Notes under the pieces: model-generated
Databases searched by the model: none
Seen by the model: only the letters and a program-made list of their open reading frames with translations
Told to the model about the DNA's origin: nothing
Shown here: positions 25,263 to 34,808 of the stretch, in pieces
Layout of the letters: the number at the start of each line of letters is the position of its first letter
Numbering within the stretch: the stretch's first letter is position 1
Origin: Actinoallomurus spadix
GTDB taxonomy: Bacteria > Actinomycetota > Actinomycetes > Streptosporangiales > Streptosporangiaceae
NCBI RefSeq assembly: GCF_024055725.1
Contig: NZ_JAMXMX010000010.1
Coordinates: 1-64,000, forward strand
Direction: 5' to 3'
Length of the DNA: 64,000 nt
Position numbers and translations under genes: made by a program

Positions 25263-28200
25263 GTGGGTACAGCGAGGCGGACCTCGAGAACGACGTTCTG
25301 GAGGTCCTGGCCGAGCTCGGCTGGGAGCCTCGGGAAGGGAAGCACATTGCCAAGGGCTCGGGCGAGCGCGAGTCCTGGAGTGAGCTGATCATCCCAGGTC
25401 GGTTGCGGGAATCGATCGTGAAGATCAACCCGGAGTTGCCGACGGCATCGGTGGATGAGGTCATGGACCTCGTCATGTCTCCCAAGTCGCAGGATGTCCG
25501 GAGCGAGAACTTCCGTATCCACGAGTACCTGACGCGAGGCATCCGGGGGATCAGCTTCACCGACGAGTACGGCGCTGAGCAGCATCCGACCATTCATCTG
25601 ATCGACCGCGCCGACCCGTACAACAACGATTTTCTGGCGGTGCGGCAGGTCACGGTGGTCGACGGGGACACCCGGCGGCGCTTCGACGTGGTGCTGTACC
25701 TCAACGGCCTGCCGGTGGCGATCTTCGAGTTGAAGAAGGCCGGCGACGAGCACGCGACGCCGGAGACCGCGCACGCCCAGCTGATCGATTATGTGCGGGA
25801 CGTCTGGCAGGCGTTCCGCTGCAACGTGATTTGCCTGGCCTCGGATGGCCTGCGCGCCAAATACGGTACGGCGTTCACCCCGTACAACCACTTCGCGCCG
25901 TGGAACGTCGACGATGAGGGCAAGCCGGTGGAGCAGCCCGCCGAGACGTGGGAGGAATCGGAGCTGGTTTTAACGCTGTATGGCCTGTTCGACCCTCGGC
26001 GGTTCGTTGAACTGCTGGACGGCTACGTCGCGTTCGCGCAGTCGGATGCCGGCCTGCTGAAGCGGCTAGCGAAGCCGCACCAGTACTTCGCGGTGTCCAA
26101 GGCGATCGACAAGACCGTAGAGGCGGTGCGCAGCAACGGTAAGGCCGGGGTCGTCTGGCACACCCAAGGGTCCGGCAAGTCGATGGAGATGGAGCTGTAC
26201 TCCAACCAGGTGCTCAAGCACCCCTCCCTCGGCAACCCCACGATCGTGGTGATCACCGACCGTACGGACCTGGACGACCAGCTGTTCGACGGGTTCAACG
26301 CCAGTGAACTTCTGCCGGAAAAGCCGGTTCAGGTGACCAGCCGGGAAGAGCTGCGTACGGAGCTGACCAACCGGCGCACCGGCGGGATCTTCTTCACCAC
26401 GTTGCAGAAGTTCGGCCGCACGAAGGAGGAACGGGAGGCCGGGAAGGCGCACCCGCTGCTGTCGGACCGGCGGAACATCATCGTGATCGTCGATGAGGCG
26501 CACCGCAGCCACTACGACAGCCTGAACGGGTACGCCCGGCATCTGCGGGACGCCCTCCCGTACGCCACGTTGATCGCTTTCACCGGCACGCCGATCTCCG
26601 AAGCCGAACGTGACACCCGGCAGGTGTTCGGCGACTACATCGACATCTATGACCTCACCCGGGCCGTCAACGACGGCGCGACCGTCCCGGTCTACTACGA
26701 GAGCCGGTTGATCCCGGTCAGCCTGCCCGCAGGGGCCGACGCGGAGAAGCTCGACGAGGAGGCCGACCGGGCAACCGAAGGCCTCGACGACTCCGAACGC
26801 CGGAGGGTCGAGCAGGCCGCCGCCGTGCTCAACGCCGTGTACGGTGCCCCGGCGCGCCTGAAGAAGCTGGCCGCCGACGTCGTCGCCCACTGGGAGGCGC
26901 GGTCGCAGGCAATGAAGGAGTTCATCGACGCGCCCGGCAAGGCGATGATCGTATGCAATACCCGAGAGATCTGCGCGAACCTCTATCAGGAGATCATCAG
27001 CCTCAGACCCGACTGGCACTCCGACGCTATCGACAAGGGCAAGATCAAAGTCGTCTACAGCGCCGACCGCCGTGACTCCGATCTGCTGAAGGCCCATCAC
27101 CTTCGGCCGTCGCAGCACAAGGCGATCCAGCGGCGGATGAAAGATCCGGACGACACCCTTGAGCTGATCATCGTCAAGGACATGCTTCTCACCGGGTTCG
27201 ACGCCCCGCCGCTGCACACGCTGTACCTGGACCGGTCGATGCGGGGGGCGCAGCTCATGCAGACCCTCGCGCGGGTGAACCGCACGTTCCGTAACAAGCA
27301 GGACGGCTTGATGGTCGGGTACGCGCCACTGCACGAGAACCTGCTCGCCGCCCTGGCCGAGTACACCAGCGACGACCGGCAGCAGAAGCCGATGGGCAAG
27401 GACCTCGAAGAGGCGCTGGCCAAGGTACGTGACCTCGTCGACGTCATCGGCAACATCCTGCTCGCCGACTACCCGTGGCGGGAGAGGCTTCGGTCCGGAG
27501 GCAAGCGCGCCTATCGGGAGACCGTACGGGGGGCAACGAACCACCTGCGCGATCCAAAGAACCCGGCCAATCAGGTCGCCGATCCGGAGCCGACGCTCAA
27601 GGAGCGGTTCACCCGGGAGGCTGCGCGGCTGGCCCGGTTCTACGCGCTGTGCCAGAGCAGCGGTGAACTCAACGACCTCCGCGACGACATCGCCTTCTTC
27701 CGTGAGGTACGGGTGTGGGTGGTCAAGTTCGATGCCGCCGAGCGCCAGTCCGAAGGAAGGCCGATTCCCGCCGACGTCGAGTTGTACCTGAAACAGCTCA
27801 CTGCGGGGGCGATCGAGGCTGGCGACGTCACCGATCTGTTCTCCGCGGCCGGGCTGGAACGGCCGGACCTGTCGAATCTCGACGATGAGTACATCAAGCG
27901 GATGCAGGAGGCCAAGAACCCGGCCCTGGCGATCGAGGCGCTGCGTCGGCTAGTGCAGCAGGAGATGCGCAAGGTCACCAAGCACAACATCGTACGGCAG
28001 CAAAGCTTCTCCGACCGGCTGCTGGAGCTGATGCGCAAGTACACCAACCAGAACCTCACCGCAGCGGAGATCATCGCCGAGCTGGTCGCGATGGCCAGAG
28101 AGGTCGCCGCCGATGCCGATCGCGGCAAGCGGTTCACGCCGGAACTCACCTCCGACGAACTCGCCTTCTACGACGCGGTCGCCGCGAAGGATCGCGTCAA

Positions 28201-28441
28201 ACTGCTGATGGGGGAGGGCAAGCTCGCCGACATCGCCCGCGATCTGGTCAGGGCGGTGCGGAACAACCTGTCCACCGACTGGACCGCCCGCGACGACGTG
28301 CAGGCCAAACTCCGCTCCATCATCAAGCGGCTGCTCGCCAAGCACGGCTACCCGCCCGAGGAGGAGAAGGACGCGATCGACAAGGTCATCCGCCAACTGG
28401 AGACCTTCGCTGACGAGTGGGCACCTGGGGCGGATTCGTAG
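25259..28441 (+). CDS. hsdR: Type I restriction-modification system, restriction subunit HsdR
   Basis: A 1060-residue HsdR. An N-terminal PD-(D/E)xK nuclease (RFDVVLYLNGLPVAIFELKK, about residues 140-160) precedes a superfamily 2 translocase with Walker A (HTQGSGKS, about 300), DEAH (VDEAHRSHYD, about 411) and TGTP motifs. A helical C-terminal domain binds the methylase core. All motifs look intact, so with hsdM and hsdS this is a complete system. Confidence 0.95.
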   Translation: MSGYSEADLENDVLEVLAELGWEPREGKHIAKGSGERESWSELIIPGRLRESIVKINPELPTASVDEVMDLVMSPKSQDVRSENFRIHEYLTRGIRGISFTDEYGAEQHPTIHLIDRADPYNNDFLAVRQVTVVDGDTRRRFDVVLYLNGLPVAIFELKKAGDEHATPETAHAQLIDYVRDVWQAFRCNVICLASDGLRAKYGTAFTPYNHFAPWNVDDEGKPVEQPAETWEESELVLTLYGLFDPRRFVELLDGYVAFAQSDAGLLKRLAKPHQYFAVSKAIDKTVEAVRSNGKAGVVWHTQGSGKSMEMELYSNQVLKHPSLGNPTIVVITDRTDLDDQLFDGFNASELLPEKPVQVTSREELRTELTNRRTGGIFFTTLQKFGRTKEEREAGKAHPLLSDRRNIIVIVDEAHRSHYDSLNGYARHLRDALPYATLIAFTGTPISEAERDTRQVFGDYIDIYDLTRAVNDGATVPVYYESRLIPVSLPAGADAEKLDEEADRATEGLDDSERRRVEQAAAVLNAVYGAPARLKKLAADVVAHWEARSQAMKEFIDAPGKAMIVCNTREICANLYQEIISLRPDWHSDAIDKGKIKVVYSADRRDSDLLKAHHLRPSQHKAIQRRMKDPDDTLELIIVKDMLLTGFDAPPLHTLYLDRSMRGAQLMQTLARVNRTFRNKQDGLMVGYAPLHENLLAALAEYTSDDRQQKPMGKDLEEALAKVRDLVDVIGNILLADYPWRERLRSGGKRAYRETVRGATNHLRDPKNPANQVADPEPTLKERFTREAARLARFYALCQSSGELNDLRDDIAFFREVRVWVVKFDAAERQSEGRPIPADVELYLKQLTAGAIEAGDVTDLFSAAGLERPDLSNLDDEYIKRMQEAKNPALAIEALRRLVQQEMRKVTKHNIVRQQSFSDRLLELMRKYTNQNLTAAEIIAELVAMAREVAADADRGKRFTPELTSDELAFYDAVAAKDRVKLLMGEGKLADIARDLVRAVRNNLSTDWTARDDVQAKLRSIIKRLLAKHGYPPEEEKDAIDKVIRQLETFADEWAPGADS

Positions 28442-28730
28442 CCTCCCCCCAGACCGCCGGCGTTTGGCGAACAATCACCGGCTGGCCTGCGCAGGTGGCC
28501 GGCCCGGATCCCGTCTGCGGCGACGGCGGCCGTTCCACGTCGTGCTGCGGTCGCGACGCCAGTGTCAGCGCGGTCGCCCGGCGGATAGTTATGCAACAGG
28601 CAGCACACCGCCGGATGGCCGTCCTGCACAAGATCGGAACAAACGAGCACCCAGGGAGCACCCGCGGCCCCGAAACGATCATTACAAGATCCGCCGGACC
28701 GGAGAAACCGCAGGTCAACGGCCAGGTGAG
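28442..28730. other. Gap between hsdR and tRNA-Lys
   Basis: 289 bases with no supported gene or clear hairpin. This is where the right boundary of the defence island would fall if it entered at the tRNA-Lys 3' end. Confidence 0.4.
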
Positions 28731-28806
28731 TGGTAGGGCGCCTGGGACTCGAACCCAGAACCTATGGATTAAAAGTCCACAGCTCTGCCAATTGAGCTAA
28801 CGCCCC
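28731..28806 (-). tRNA. tRNA-Lys (anticodon TTT), CCA encoded
   Basis: The minus strand folds as a full cloverleaf. The 7-bp acceptor has G-T wobbles at both ends; the D arm is GCTC/GAGC; the anticodon stem has loop CTTTTAA; the T arm is CTGGG-TTCGAGT-CCCAG. Discriminator A is followed by genomic CCA (28731-28733). The 3' end points towards hsdR, so the defence island lies exactly where an element integrating at a tRNA 3' end would lie. Confidence 0.95.
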
Positions 28807-29324
28807 GCTGACACCTGAGCGTACCGGAGGCACCGTACACCCCGCGCGCCGAATACCCGTGGGCGGAGGGCCTCCGTGGCGCCCCGATGGCGAGGCGGGC
28901 CGTACGAGGGCGGGCGTGCCCGCCGGAAGCGCGTGCGACGGCTCGGCCGCGAAGCCGTGCGCACGCCGCTCCTCGGCGAGCCGACCGAAGGGCGGTCGCC
29001 GAAGCCTGCCCGCGTCACCCGCTGGTGGGAGCGGACGCCGGAGCGTGCACCCGCGGGAACGCGGTCAGGCGGCCCGGAAGCCTCGGGATAGTGCGGCCGG
29101 GGCGCCGACGTCGCTCTGGACGGCCCCGGATCCGGCCGGTGAGCGGGGCGTCGTCACGGTCCGACCTCCCTCGAAGCAGTGGTTCCCCGGTCGATCGGAT
29201 CCTGCTCTGCTCATCGCCAGGGCAGACATTCCCGTGCGCGCGTGCCCGTGAAACCTGGGCTCACGTTCCCCTGATCAGGCTATATGCCGCAATTTGCCGG
29301 ATCTTGGCGGCCACGGCGAGCCGA
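28807..29324. other. Gene-free GC-rich stretch
   Basis: About 520 bases between tRNA-Lys and the acyl-CoA dehydrogenase stop. Long frames exist on both strands but are low-complexity Arg/Ala/Pro products typical of GC-rich non-coding DNA. I see no recognisable gene. Confidence 0.45.
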
Positions 29325-30476
29325 TCAACGGTAGGCGGACAGACCGGTGATCGCCTCGCCCAGCACCAGGGTGTGGACCTCCTGGGTGCCCTCGTACGTC
29401 AGGACGGACTCGAGGTTCGTCATGTGCCGGATCACCGGGTACTCCAGGGTGACGCCGTTCGCGCCGAGGACGGACCGGGCCTGGCGGGCGATGTCGAGCG
29501 CGGCCCGTACGTTGGCGAGCTTGCCGAACGACACCTGCTGCGGCGTGACCTTCCCGGCCTCCTTGAGCCGCCCGATGTGCAGGGCGACCAGCCCGGCCTG
29601 GCCCAGCGCCACCTCCATCCAGGCGAGCTTCTCCTGGGTGAGCTGGAACCCGCCGATCGGCCGGCCGAACTGCTCGCGCGTACGGGCGTACTCGACGGCC
29701 GTCTCGTAGCAGGAGCGGCCGGCGCCGATCGCGCCCCAGATGATGCCGTACCGCGCCTCCGACAGGCAGCCCAGCGGCCCCCTGAGCCCCCGGACGCCGG
29801 GCAGCGTCGCGTCCTCCGGCAGGCGCACGTCGTCGAGGCTCAGCTCAGAGGTCACGGACGCGCGCAGCGACAGCTTCTTGTGGACGTCCCGGGTGGTGAA
29901 CCCCGGCGTGCCGCGCGGCACGAGGAACCCGCGGACGCCGTCGTCCGTACGGGCCCACACGACGGCGACGTCGGCGATCGAGCCGTTCGTGATCCACATC
30001 TTGGAGCCGTTGAGGATCCAGTCGGAGCCCTCGCGCTTGGCGTGGGTGCGCATGTTCGCGGGATCGGAGCCGTGGTCGGGCTCGGTCAGCCCGAAGCAGC
30101 CGATGGCCCGGCCCGCCGCCATGCGGGGCAGCCACTCCTGCTTCTGCTCCTCCGAGCCGTACTTGTGGATCGCCGACATGGCGAGGGACCCCTGCACGGA
30201 CACGAAGCTGCGCAGCCCCGAGTCGGCGGCCTCCAGCTCCCGGCAGGCGACGCCGTACGCGACCGCGCCCGCCCCGGGGCAGCCGTACCCCGACAGGTGC
30301 ATCCCGAGGAACCCCAGCTCCCCCAGCTCGGGCGCGAGCTCGGCCGCCGGGAAGACGCCCTCCTCGAACCAGTCGGCGACGTGCGGCTCGATCCGGTCGG
30401 CGGCGTACCGCCGGGCGGTGTCGCGGACCAGGCGCTCCTCGTCCGTGAGCTGATCGTCCACACGCAGCAGATCCAT
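29325..30476 (-). CDS. Acyl-CoA dehydrogenase, glutaryl-CoA dehydrogenase-like
   Basis: A 383-residue flavoenzyme of the acyl-CoA dehydrogenase family. The segment LRSFVSVQGSLAM, the flavin-binding CFGLTEPDHGSDP and the catalytic-Glu region TYEGTQEVHTL match glutaryl-CoA dehydrogenases more than straight-chain enzymes, because the Arg in LRS corresponds to the glutaryl-carboxylate-binding arginine. It should oxidise (and possibly decarboxylate) a dicarboxylyl-CoA, passing electrons to ETF. ATG 30476 follows GGAGG by 4 nt; the longer frame is not needed. Confidence 0.85.
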   Translation of the reverse strand: MDLLRVDDQLTDEERLVRDTARRYAADRIEPHVADWFEEGVFPAAELAPELGELGFLGMHLSGYGCPGAGAVAYGVACRELEAADSGLRSFVSVQGSLAMSAIHKYGSEEQKQEWLPRMAAGRAIGCFGLTEPDHGSDPANMRTHAKREGSDWILNGSKMWITNGSIADVAVVWARTDDGVRGFLVPRGTPGFTTRDVHKKLSLRASVTSELSLDDVRLPEDATLPGVRGLRGPLGCLSEARYGIIWGAIGAGRSCYETAVEYARTREQFGRPIGGFQLTQEKLAWMEVALGQAGLVALHIGRLKEAGKVTPQQVSFGKLANVRAALDIARQARSVLGANGVTLEYPVIRHMTNLESVLTYEGTQEVHTLVLGEAITGLSAYR

Positions 30477-30634
30477 CGGTCCTCCCAGGAGCTCGCGGAC
30501 GCCGGGAGAGCGGAGGGGGACGCCCGCAGGCACAGCGTACGTCGGCGCGCCGATCCGGCGGTCAGGGGGCTCTCAGGGACGCGTCAGGGCAACCCCTCAT
30601 GGTGGAAGGCCCCGTCCGCGGGCACCATCGAAGC

Positions 30635-30913
30635 ATGAACGAGAACACCCCTCACACCGGCTCCGGCGACGCTCCGCGCCGCCTCACCCGCACCCGCGAC
30701 GGGCGCATGATCACGGGCGTCTGCTCCGGCGCCGGCGCGTACTTCGGCGTCGACCCCACGATCGTACGGATCGTCTTCGCCGTCCTGACCCTCCTGACCA
30801 GCGGCGCCGGCATCCTGCTGTACGTCGCCGGCACGCTGATCATCCCGGAGGAGGGCAAGGAGACGTCGATCGCCCAGGACCTCATCAACAAGCAGACCAA
30901 GGGCGTCGGGTAG
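30635..30913 (+). CDS. PspC domain protein
   Basis: A 92-residue protein with a PspC domain: a basic N-terminus (RRLTRTRDGRMITGVCSG), then GAYFGVDPTIVRIVF and a single hydrophobic stretch (LTLLTSGAGILLYVAGTLI). PspC proteins are inner-membrane envelope-stress sensors. ATG 30635 is the start at which the domain begins sensibly. It is divergent from the dehydrogenase and convergent with the MFS gene, stopping 8 bp from it. Confidence 0.85.
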   Translation: MNENTPHTGSGDAPRRLTRTRDGRMITGVCSGAGAYFGVDPTIVRIVFAVLTLLTSGAGILLYVAGTLIIPEEGKETSIAQDLINKQTKGVG

Positions 30914-30921
30914 CCGCCGGA

Positions 30922-32187
30922 TCAGGCGGCGGCGCTCATCGCGCGCTCCTGGTTCGACGCGATCACCTCTCCCCTGATCCGCGTCCACGACATCGCCAGC
31001 ATCGTCGCGGCCGACAGGCCGGAGATCCCCGCGAGGGCGACGACGGGCTCCGGGCCCAGCACCTGGGCCAGCGCCCCGCCGATGAGGATGCCGATGCCCT
31101 GGCTGGCCAGGATGCCCGACTGCGCCAGCCCGAACGCCTGACCGCGGCCGTCCGGCGGCACGGCGGCGACGTACGCGGCGTTCGCCGCCAGCTGGTAGGC
31201 GCTGCCGACCCCGGACAGCGCCAGCAGCACGATGACGACCCACAGCGGCGGCCGCAGGCCGGTGCCCAGCAGCGGCGCGCAGGACAGCATCGCCATCCAG
31301 CCCATGAACCGCAGGCGGTCGTCGGGGCGGACGAACCGGCTGTACGCCAGCGAGCCGAGCACCATGCCGCACGGCATCGCCGACATCAGCAGCCCGACGA
31401 ACACCGGACCCGCGCCGAACGTCTTCGCGTACGGCGCGGCGAGCCCTTCCGGCAGCACGTAGAACCCGCACAGCCACGCGAAGCACACCAGGGGCCGGAG
31501 CGTACGGTCCCGGAAGACCAGCCGCGCGCCGTCCCGTGTGATCGCCCACAGGGACGGGCGCTTGCGGCTCTCCGCCCGCGGCGCGGGCCGCGCCCGCACC
31601 CCGGCCAGCAGGATGACCGCGGAGGCCGCGAAGGTCGCCGCGTCGACCGCGAGCGCCTGGTGCGCGCCCACCGCGAAGATCACCGCGCCGCCCACCAGGA
31701 ACCCCAGCATCTGCGTCAGCTGATGGGTGATGTTGTTGATCGCCGAACCGACGACGTACATGTCACCGGGCAGCACCTCCGTCAGCAGCGCGGCGCGCGC
31801 GGCGGTGAACGGGGCGCCCAGGAGGACCGTCCAGAAGATCAGGAAGCACAGCACCGCGAACGGCAGGTGCTGCAGTGCCATCAGCGCCACGATGCCCGTA
31901 CGGGCGACGTCACACACGATCATGACGCGGCGGCGCGGGAGCAGGTCGGCCAGCACCGACAGGACGGGCCCGCCCATGATCGACGGAAGGTAGGTCAGGG
32001 CGTACGCGACGGCCGTTCGCAACGCCGAATGGGTGTTGTTGTAGACGAGAACCGCGAGAGCGATCTGGGCGAGCTGGTCGCCGATGTACGACAGCGTCTG
32101 GGCCAGCCAGATCGAGCGGAACTCACCGACGCCGAAAACCTCGTGATAGGTGACCTGGCGATCGAAGGCCCGCCGATGTCTTCCCAC
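30922..32187 (-). CDS. MFS transporter (MFS_3-like drug/metabolite exporter)
   Basis: A 421-residue protein with about 12 hydrophobic helices. The N-terminus (FRSIWLAQTLSYIGDQLAQI) and the loop LADLLPRRRVMIVCD are typical of the MFS group related to macrolide exporters. The substrate is not predictable. It starts at GTG 32187. Confidence 0.85.
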   Translation of the reverse strand: MGRHRRAFDRQVTYHEVFGVGEFRSIWLAQTLSYIGDQLAQIALAVLVYNNTHSALRTAVAYALTYLPSIMGGPVLSVLADLLPRRRVMIVCDVARTGIVALMALQHLPFAVLCFLIFWTVLLGAPFTAARAALLTEVLPGDMYVVGSAINNITHQLTQMLGFLVGGAVIFAVGAHQALAVDAATFAASAVILLAGVRARPAPRAESRKRPSLWAITRDGARLVFRDRTLRPLVCFAWLCGFYVLPEGLAAPYAKTFGAGPVFVGLLMSAMPCGMVLGSLAYSRFVRPDDRLRFMGWMAMLSCAPLLGTGLRPPLWVVIVLLALSGVGSAYQLAANAAYVAAVPPDGRGQAFGLAQSGILASQGIGILIGGALAQVLGPEPVVALAGISGLSAATMLAMSWTRIRGEVIASNQERAMSAAA

Positions 32188-32303
32188 GCGCGCTCCCCTG
32201 CCGGTGAACGTCGTCCGGCCGCCTTTGCCAAGCGGCCGGTCGGTCTGCCGGACATTATCTCACGCTGCGTTCAAAACGCGTGACCCAACGTGCACAATCG
32301 GGA

Positions 32304-32645
32304 TCACCAGCCAAGTTCGTGCAATCGATCGTCGTCGATCCCGAAGTGGTGGGCGATCTCGTGCACCACGGTGGTGCGCACCTCTTTCACCAGGTCATCA
32401 CGGTTACGGCTGATCATCTGCAGCGGTCGGCGATAGAGCGTGATGCGGTCGGGCAGGTACCCCGCGTACGTGTCACCCCGCTCGGTCAGCGGCACCCCCT
32501 CGTACAGCCCCAGGAGCCCGCGTTCCGGCGCGTCGTCCTCGACCAGCACCACCACATTCCGCATGAGACCGGTCAGGTCGGACGGGATCGTGTCGAGCGC
32601 CTCGCCGACCAGATCCTCGAACTCTTCCCGCGTTACCTCGATCAC
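32304..32645 (-). CDS. Small zinc metallopeptidase-like protein
   Basis: A protein of 113 residues with a zincin motif HEIAHHFGIDDDRL near the C-terminus (H-E-x2-H plus a downstream Asp), matching the short metallopeptidase family conserved in actinobacteria. The start is GTG 32645, with a CACAAT box 6 nt upstream suggesting a leaderless transcript. It is divergent from the phosphoesterase gene, only 29 bp away. The substrate is unknown. Confidence 0.8.
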   Translation of the reverse strand: MIEVTREEFEDLVGEALDTIPSDLTGLMRNVVVLVEDDAPERGLLGLYEGVPLTERGDTYAGYLPDRITLYRRPLQMISRNRDDLVKEVRTTVVHEIAHHFGIDDDRLHELGW

Positions 32646-32674
32646 GTCGCCATTGTGCGTGGATCCTTGCCGTC

Positions 32675-34237
32675 GTGAGCATACGTACCAACGTGTTGAT
32701 CCGAGCATGGAACGAACTGCGGCGGTTCCTCGCCCGCCCCTGGATACGCCTCACCGGACGCGTCACGGCCGTCATCGCGGTCGGACTGGTCGGCGGCTGG
32801 ATCGGCCTCCTGGCCGGCGGGCACACCCGGACCGACGTCGGCCCCGCCGAGGTGAACCTCGCCCTCCGTCCCTCCACGTCCGGCGGCACCGTCATCGACA
32901 TCCCGCCGCTGGGCACCCTCCGCCTGAACAGCCACGCCGGCCCCGTCCGGATCGAGGCCCAGGTCACCCGGCTCCGGCCCGACCGCGCCCGCACCCTCAT
33001 CGACGACCCCGCCGCCGTCACCCGCCTCTCCGACACGATCGGCGGGGACGTACGGCACGCGTTCATCGTCATGGCGGTCAAGGCGGCCGCCGCCGCCCTC
33101 GCCTGCGCCGCCCTCGCCGGGTTCCTCATCTTCCGCAGCTGGCGCCGTACGGTGGGGACGGCCGCCGGCGCGCTCAGCGGGCTGGTCACCGTCGGCCTGA
33201 TCGGCGGCCTGACATTCAACCCCGAGTCGATCGCCGAACCCCGCTTCACCGGGATCCTCGCCAGCGCCCCGCAGGTCGTCGGCGACGCCAAGACGATCGT
33301 GTCGCGCATCGGGGCGTACCGCGAGCAGCTCGCCCGGCTCGTCGGCAACATGTCCCGCCTGTACGACGTGACGTCCACACTCCCCACGTACGAGCCGGAC
33401 CCCACCACCATCCGCGTCCTGCACGTCTCCGACATCCACCTCAACCCGGTCGCCTGGACCGTCATCCGCCAGGTCGTGGACCAGTTCCACATCCAGGTCA
33501 TCGTCGACACCGGCGACCTGACCGACCACGGGACCAAGGCCGAGGACAAGTTCGCGAACAGCATCGGCAAGCTCAAGGTCCCGTACGTCTTCATCAAGGG
33601 CAACCACGACTCCCCGGAGAACGAAAAGGCCGTACGCCGCCAGAAGAACGCCGTCGTCCTCGACGACAGGATCGCCAGCGTCGCCGGCCTGCGCATCTTC
33701 GGCACGCCCGACCCGCGCTTCACCCCCGACAAGACGACCCGTGACGACGACGTCAACGGCCCGCAGATGCTCGCGTACGGGCGGACCGCCGTGCAGAAAC
33801 TACGCGCCCTCGGCCAGAACCCCGACCTCGTCCTCGCCCACGACCCGAACGAGGGCACGGCGTTCGACGGCACCGCCCCGCTCATCCTGTCCGGCCACAC
33901 GCACCGGCGCTGGACCCGGCTCCTGCCCGGAGGAACCCGGCTGTTCGTCCAGGGCTCGACCGGCGGCGCCGGCATGCGCGGCCTCGAACACGAACAACCC
34001 ACTCCCATCGAGATGTCGGTCCTGTACTTCAACCAGGCCAGCCACCGGCTCCAGGGCTGGGACGACATCCAGCTGGGTGGTCTAGGTCTCACCTCCGCCC
34101 AGATCGAGCGCACCCTGGAATCCAAACCGGACCGGCCGATAAGCCCCCCACCAGCACAGACACCCACCGGGACGCCACTCACCCCCAGCCCCTCCCCAAC
34201 CCCGTCCCGGCCCTCCCAGGCGGGCGGCCCGCGTTAG
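32675..34237 (+). CDS. Membrane-anchored metallophosphoesterase
   Basis: A 520-residue protein. One N-terminal membrane helix (about 28-48) and two more near residues 130-180 precede a calcineurin-like phosphoesterase domain with all metal-binding motifs: DIHLN, GDLTDHG, GNHDS and GHTH. The C-terminal 40 residues are Pro/Thr/Ser-rich. The catalytic domain probably faces outside the membrane; topology is not certain. Substrate unknown. The start GTG 32675 is in the short divergent gap with the metallopeptidase. Confidence 0.85.
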   Translation: MSIRTNVLIRAWNELRRFLARPWIRLTGRVTAVIAVGLVGGWIGLLAGGHTRTDVGPAEVNLALRPSTSGGTVIDIPPLGTLRLNSHAGPVRIEAQVTRLRPDRARTLIDDPAAVTRLSDTIGGDVRHAFIVMAVKAAAAALACAALAGFLIFRSWRRTVGTAAGALSGLVTVGLIGGLTFNPESIAEPRFTGILASAPQVVGDAKTIVSRIGAYREQLARLVGNMSRLYDVTSTLPTYEPDPTTIRVLHVSDIHLNPVAWTVIRQVVDQFHIQVIVDTGDLTDHGTKAEDKFANSIGKLKVPYVFIKGNHDSPENEKAVRRQKNAVVLDDRIASVAGLRIFGTPDPRFTPDKTTRDDDVNGPQMLAYGRTAVQKLRALGQNPDLVLAHDPNEGTAFDGTAPLILSGHTHRRWTRLLPGGTRLFVQGSTGGAGMRGLEHEQPTPIEMSVLYFNQASHRLQGWDDIQLGGLGLTSAQIERTLESKPDRPISPPPAQTPTGTPLTPSPSPTPSRPSQAGGPR

Positions 34238-34251
34238 GGAGGGAATCCACT

Positions 34252-34281
34252 TTGGTGGTTGGGGCGGTTGTCCCCTATGCT
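34252..34281 (+). promoter_or_regulatory. Candidate promoter of the tRNA cluster
   Basis: TTGGTG (34252-34257) and TATGCT (34276-34281) are spaced by 18 bp and lie about 50 bp before tRNA-Glu, which suits a housekeeping sigma-factor promoter. Confidence 0.4.
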
Positions 34282-34333
34282 GACGGAGTCCCCGACGGCA
34301 GGCGCCAAGGGCAACGGCGGCCAGGCCGTCGGA

Positions 34334-34406
34334 GTCCCCATCGTCTAGCGGCCTAGGACTCCGCCCTTTCAAGGCGGCAGCGCGGGTTCGAATCCCGTTG
34401 GGGGCA
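34334..34406 (+). tRNA. tRNA-Glu (anticodon TTC)
   Basis: A 73-nt cloverleaf with acceptor GTCCCCA/TGGGGGC, anticodon loop CTTTCAA and T arm GCGGG-TTCGAAT-CCCGT. CCA is not encoded. First of three clustered tRNAs. Confidence 0.95.
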
Positions 34407-34444
34407 CGGTATCCTTTCGGGGGTACTACAAAGCAAGACAGCAA

Positions 34445-34519
34445 GGTCCTGTGGAGCAGCTAGGAGTGCTCGCCACCCTGTCAAGGTGGAGGCCGCGGGT
34501 TCAAATCCCGTCAGGACCG
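34445..34519 (+). tRNA. tRNA-Asp (anticodon GTC)
   Basis: A 75-nt cloverleaf with acceptor GGTCCTG/CAGGACC, anticodon loop CTGTCAA and discriminator G. CCA is not encoded. A GGCGCC hairpin separates it from tRNA-Phe and may help processing. Confidence 0.95.
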
Positions 34520-34543
34520 CTGAGGCGCCGTTCGGCGCCGCGC

Positions 34544-34617
34544 GGGCAGGTAGCTCAGTCGGTACGAGCGTCCGCCTGAAAAGCGGAAGGTCGGCGGTTC
34601 GACCCCGCCCCTGCCCA
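34544..34617 (+). tRNA. tRNA-Phe (anticodon GAA), integration target
   Basis: A 74-nt cloverleaf with acceptor GGGCAGG/CCTGCCC, anticodon loop CTGAAAA and T arm GGCGG-TTCGACC-CCGCC. Its 3' half is duplicated downstream, so this gene is or was an attachment site for integrative elements and was restored on integration. Confidence 0.95.
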
Positions 34618-34618
34618 C
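34575..34618 (+). repeat. Attachment-site-like repeat, copy 1 (inside tRNA-Phe)
   Basis: The 44 bases from the anticodon stem to the tRNA end match 36510-36553 with one mismatch (C at 34610, T in the copy). The first 25 bases also recur near 37.6 kb. This is the expected pattern of attL/attR duplication at a tRNA 3' end. Confidence 0.8.
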
Positions 34619-34621
34619 TCA

Positions 34622-34673
34622 CCCCCTGGTGCTCGTCGATCTTCGATCGACTTCGCCGGGGGCTTTGTGTTTT
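34622..34673 (+). terminator. Rho-independent terminator after the tRNA cluster
   Basis: An outer CCCCC/GGGGG and inner GTCGATC-TTC-GATCGAC stem are followed by a T-rich run (CTTTGTGTTTT). It lies 5 bp after tRNA-Phe. Confidence 0.75.
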
Positions 34674-34808
34674 CCCAGGGGGACGACCCCCTGGAACCCC
34701 CGATGCAGGGGCTCCGCCCCCGCACCCCGGCCCCTCGGTCACCTCATACAAGTGCCGGCTTCGGAAAAGCAGCATGGGCCCTCGATCTGACGCGGTCATC
34801 ATGGGCCT

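Noticed and set aside
28887-30638. Plus-strand 583-residue open frame over the acyl-CoA dehydrogenase
   Set aside because: It is antisense to a clear acyl-CoA dehydrogenase gene and gives a low-complexity Arg/Gly/Ala product.
34675-34740. G/C-rich hairpins after the tRNA terminator
   Set aside because: Short CCAGGGGG/CCCCCTGG and similar stems are common between genes in actinomycetes and add nothing beyond the terminator.
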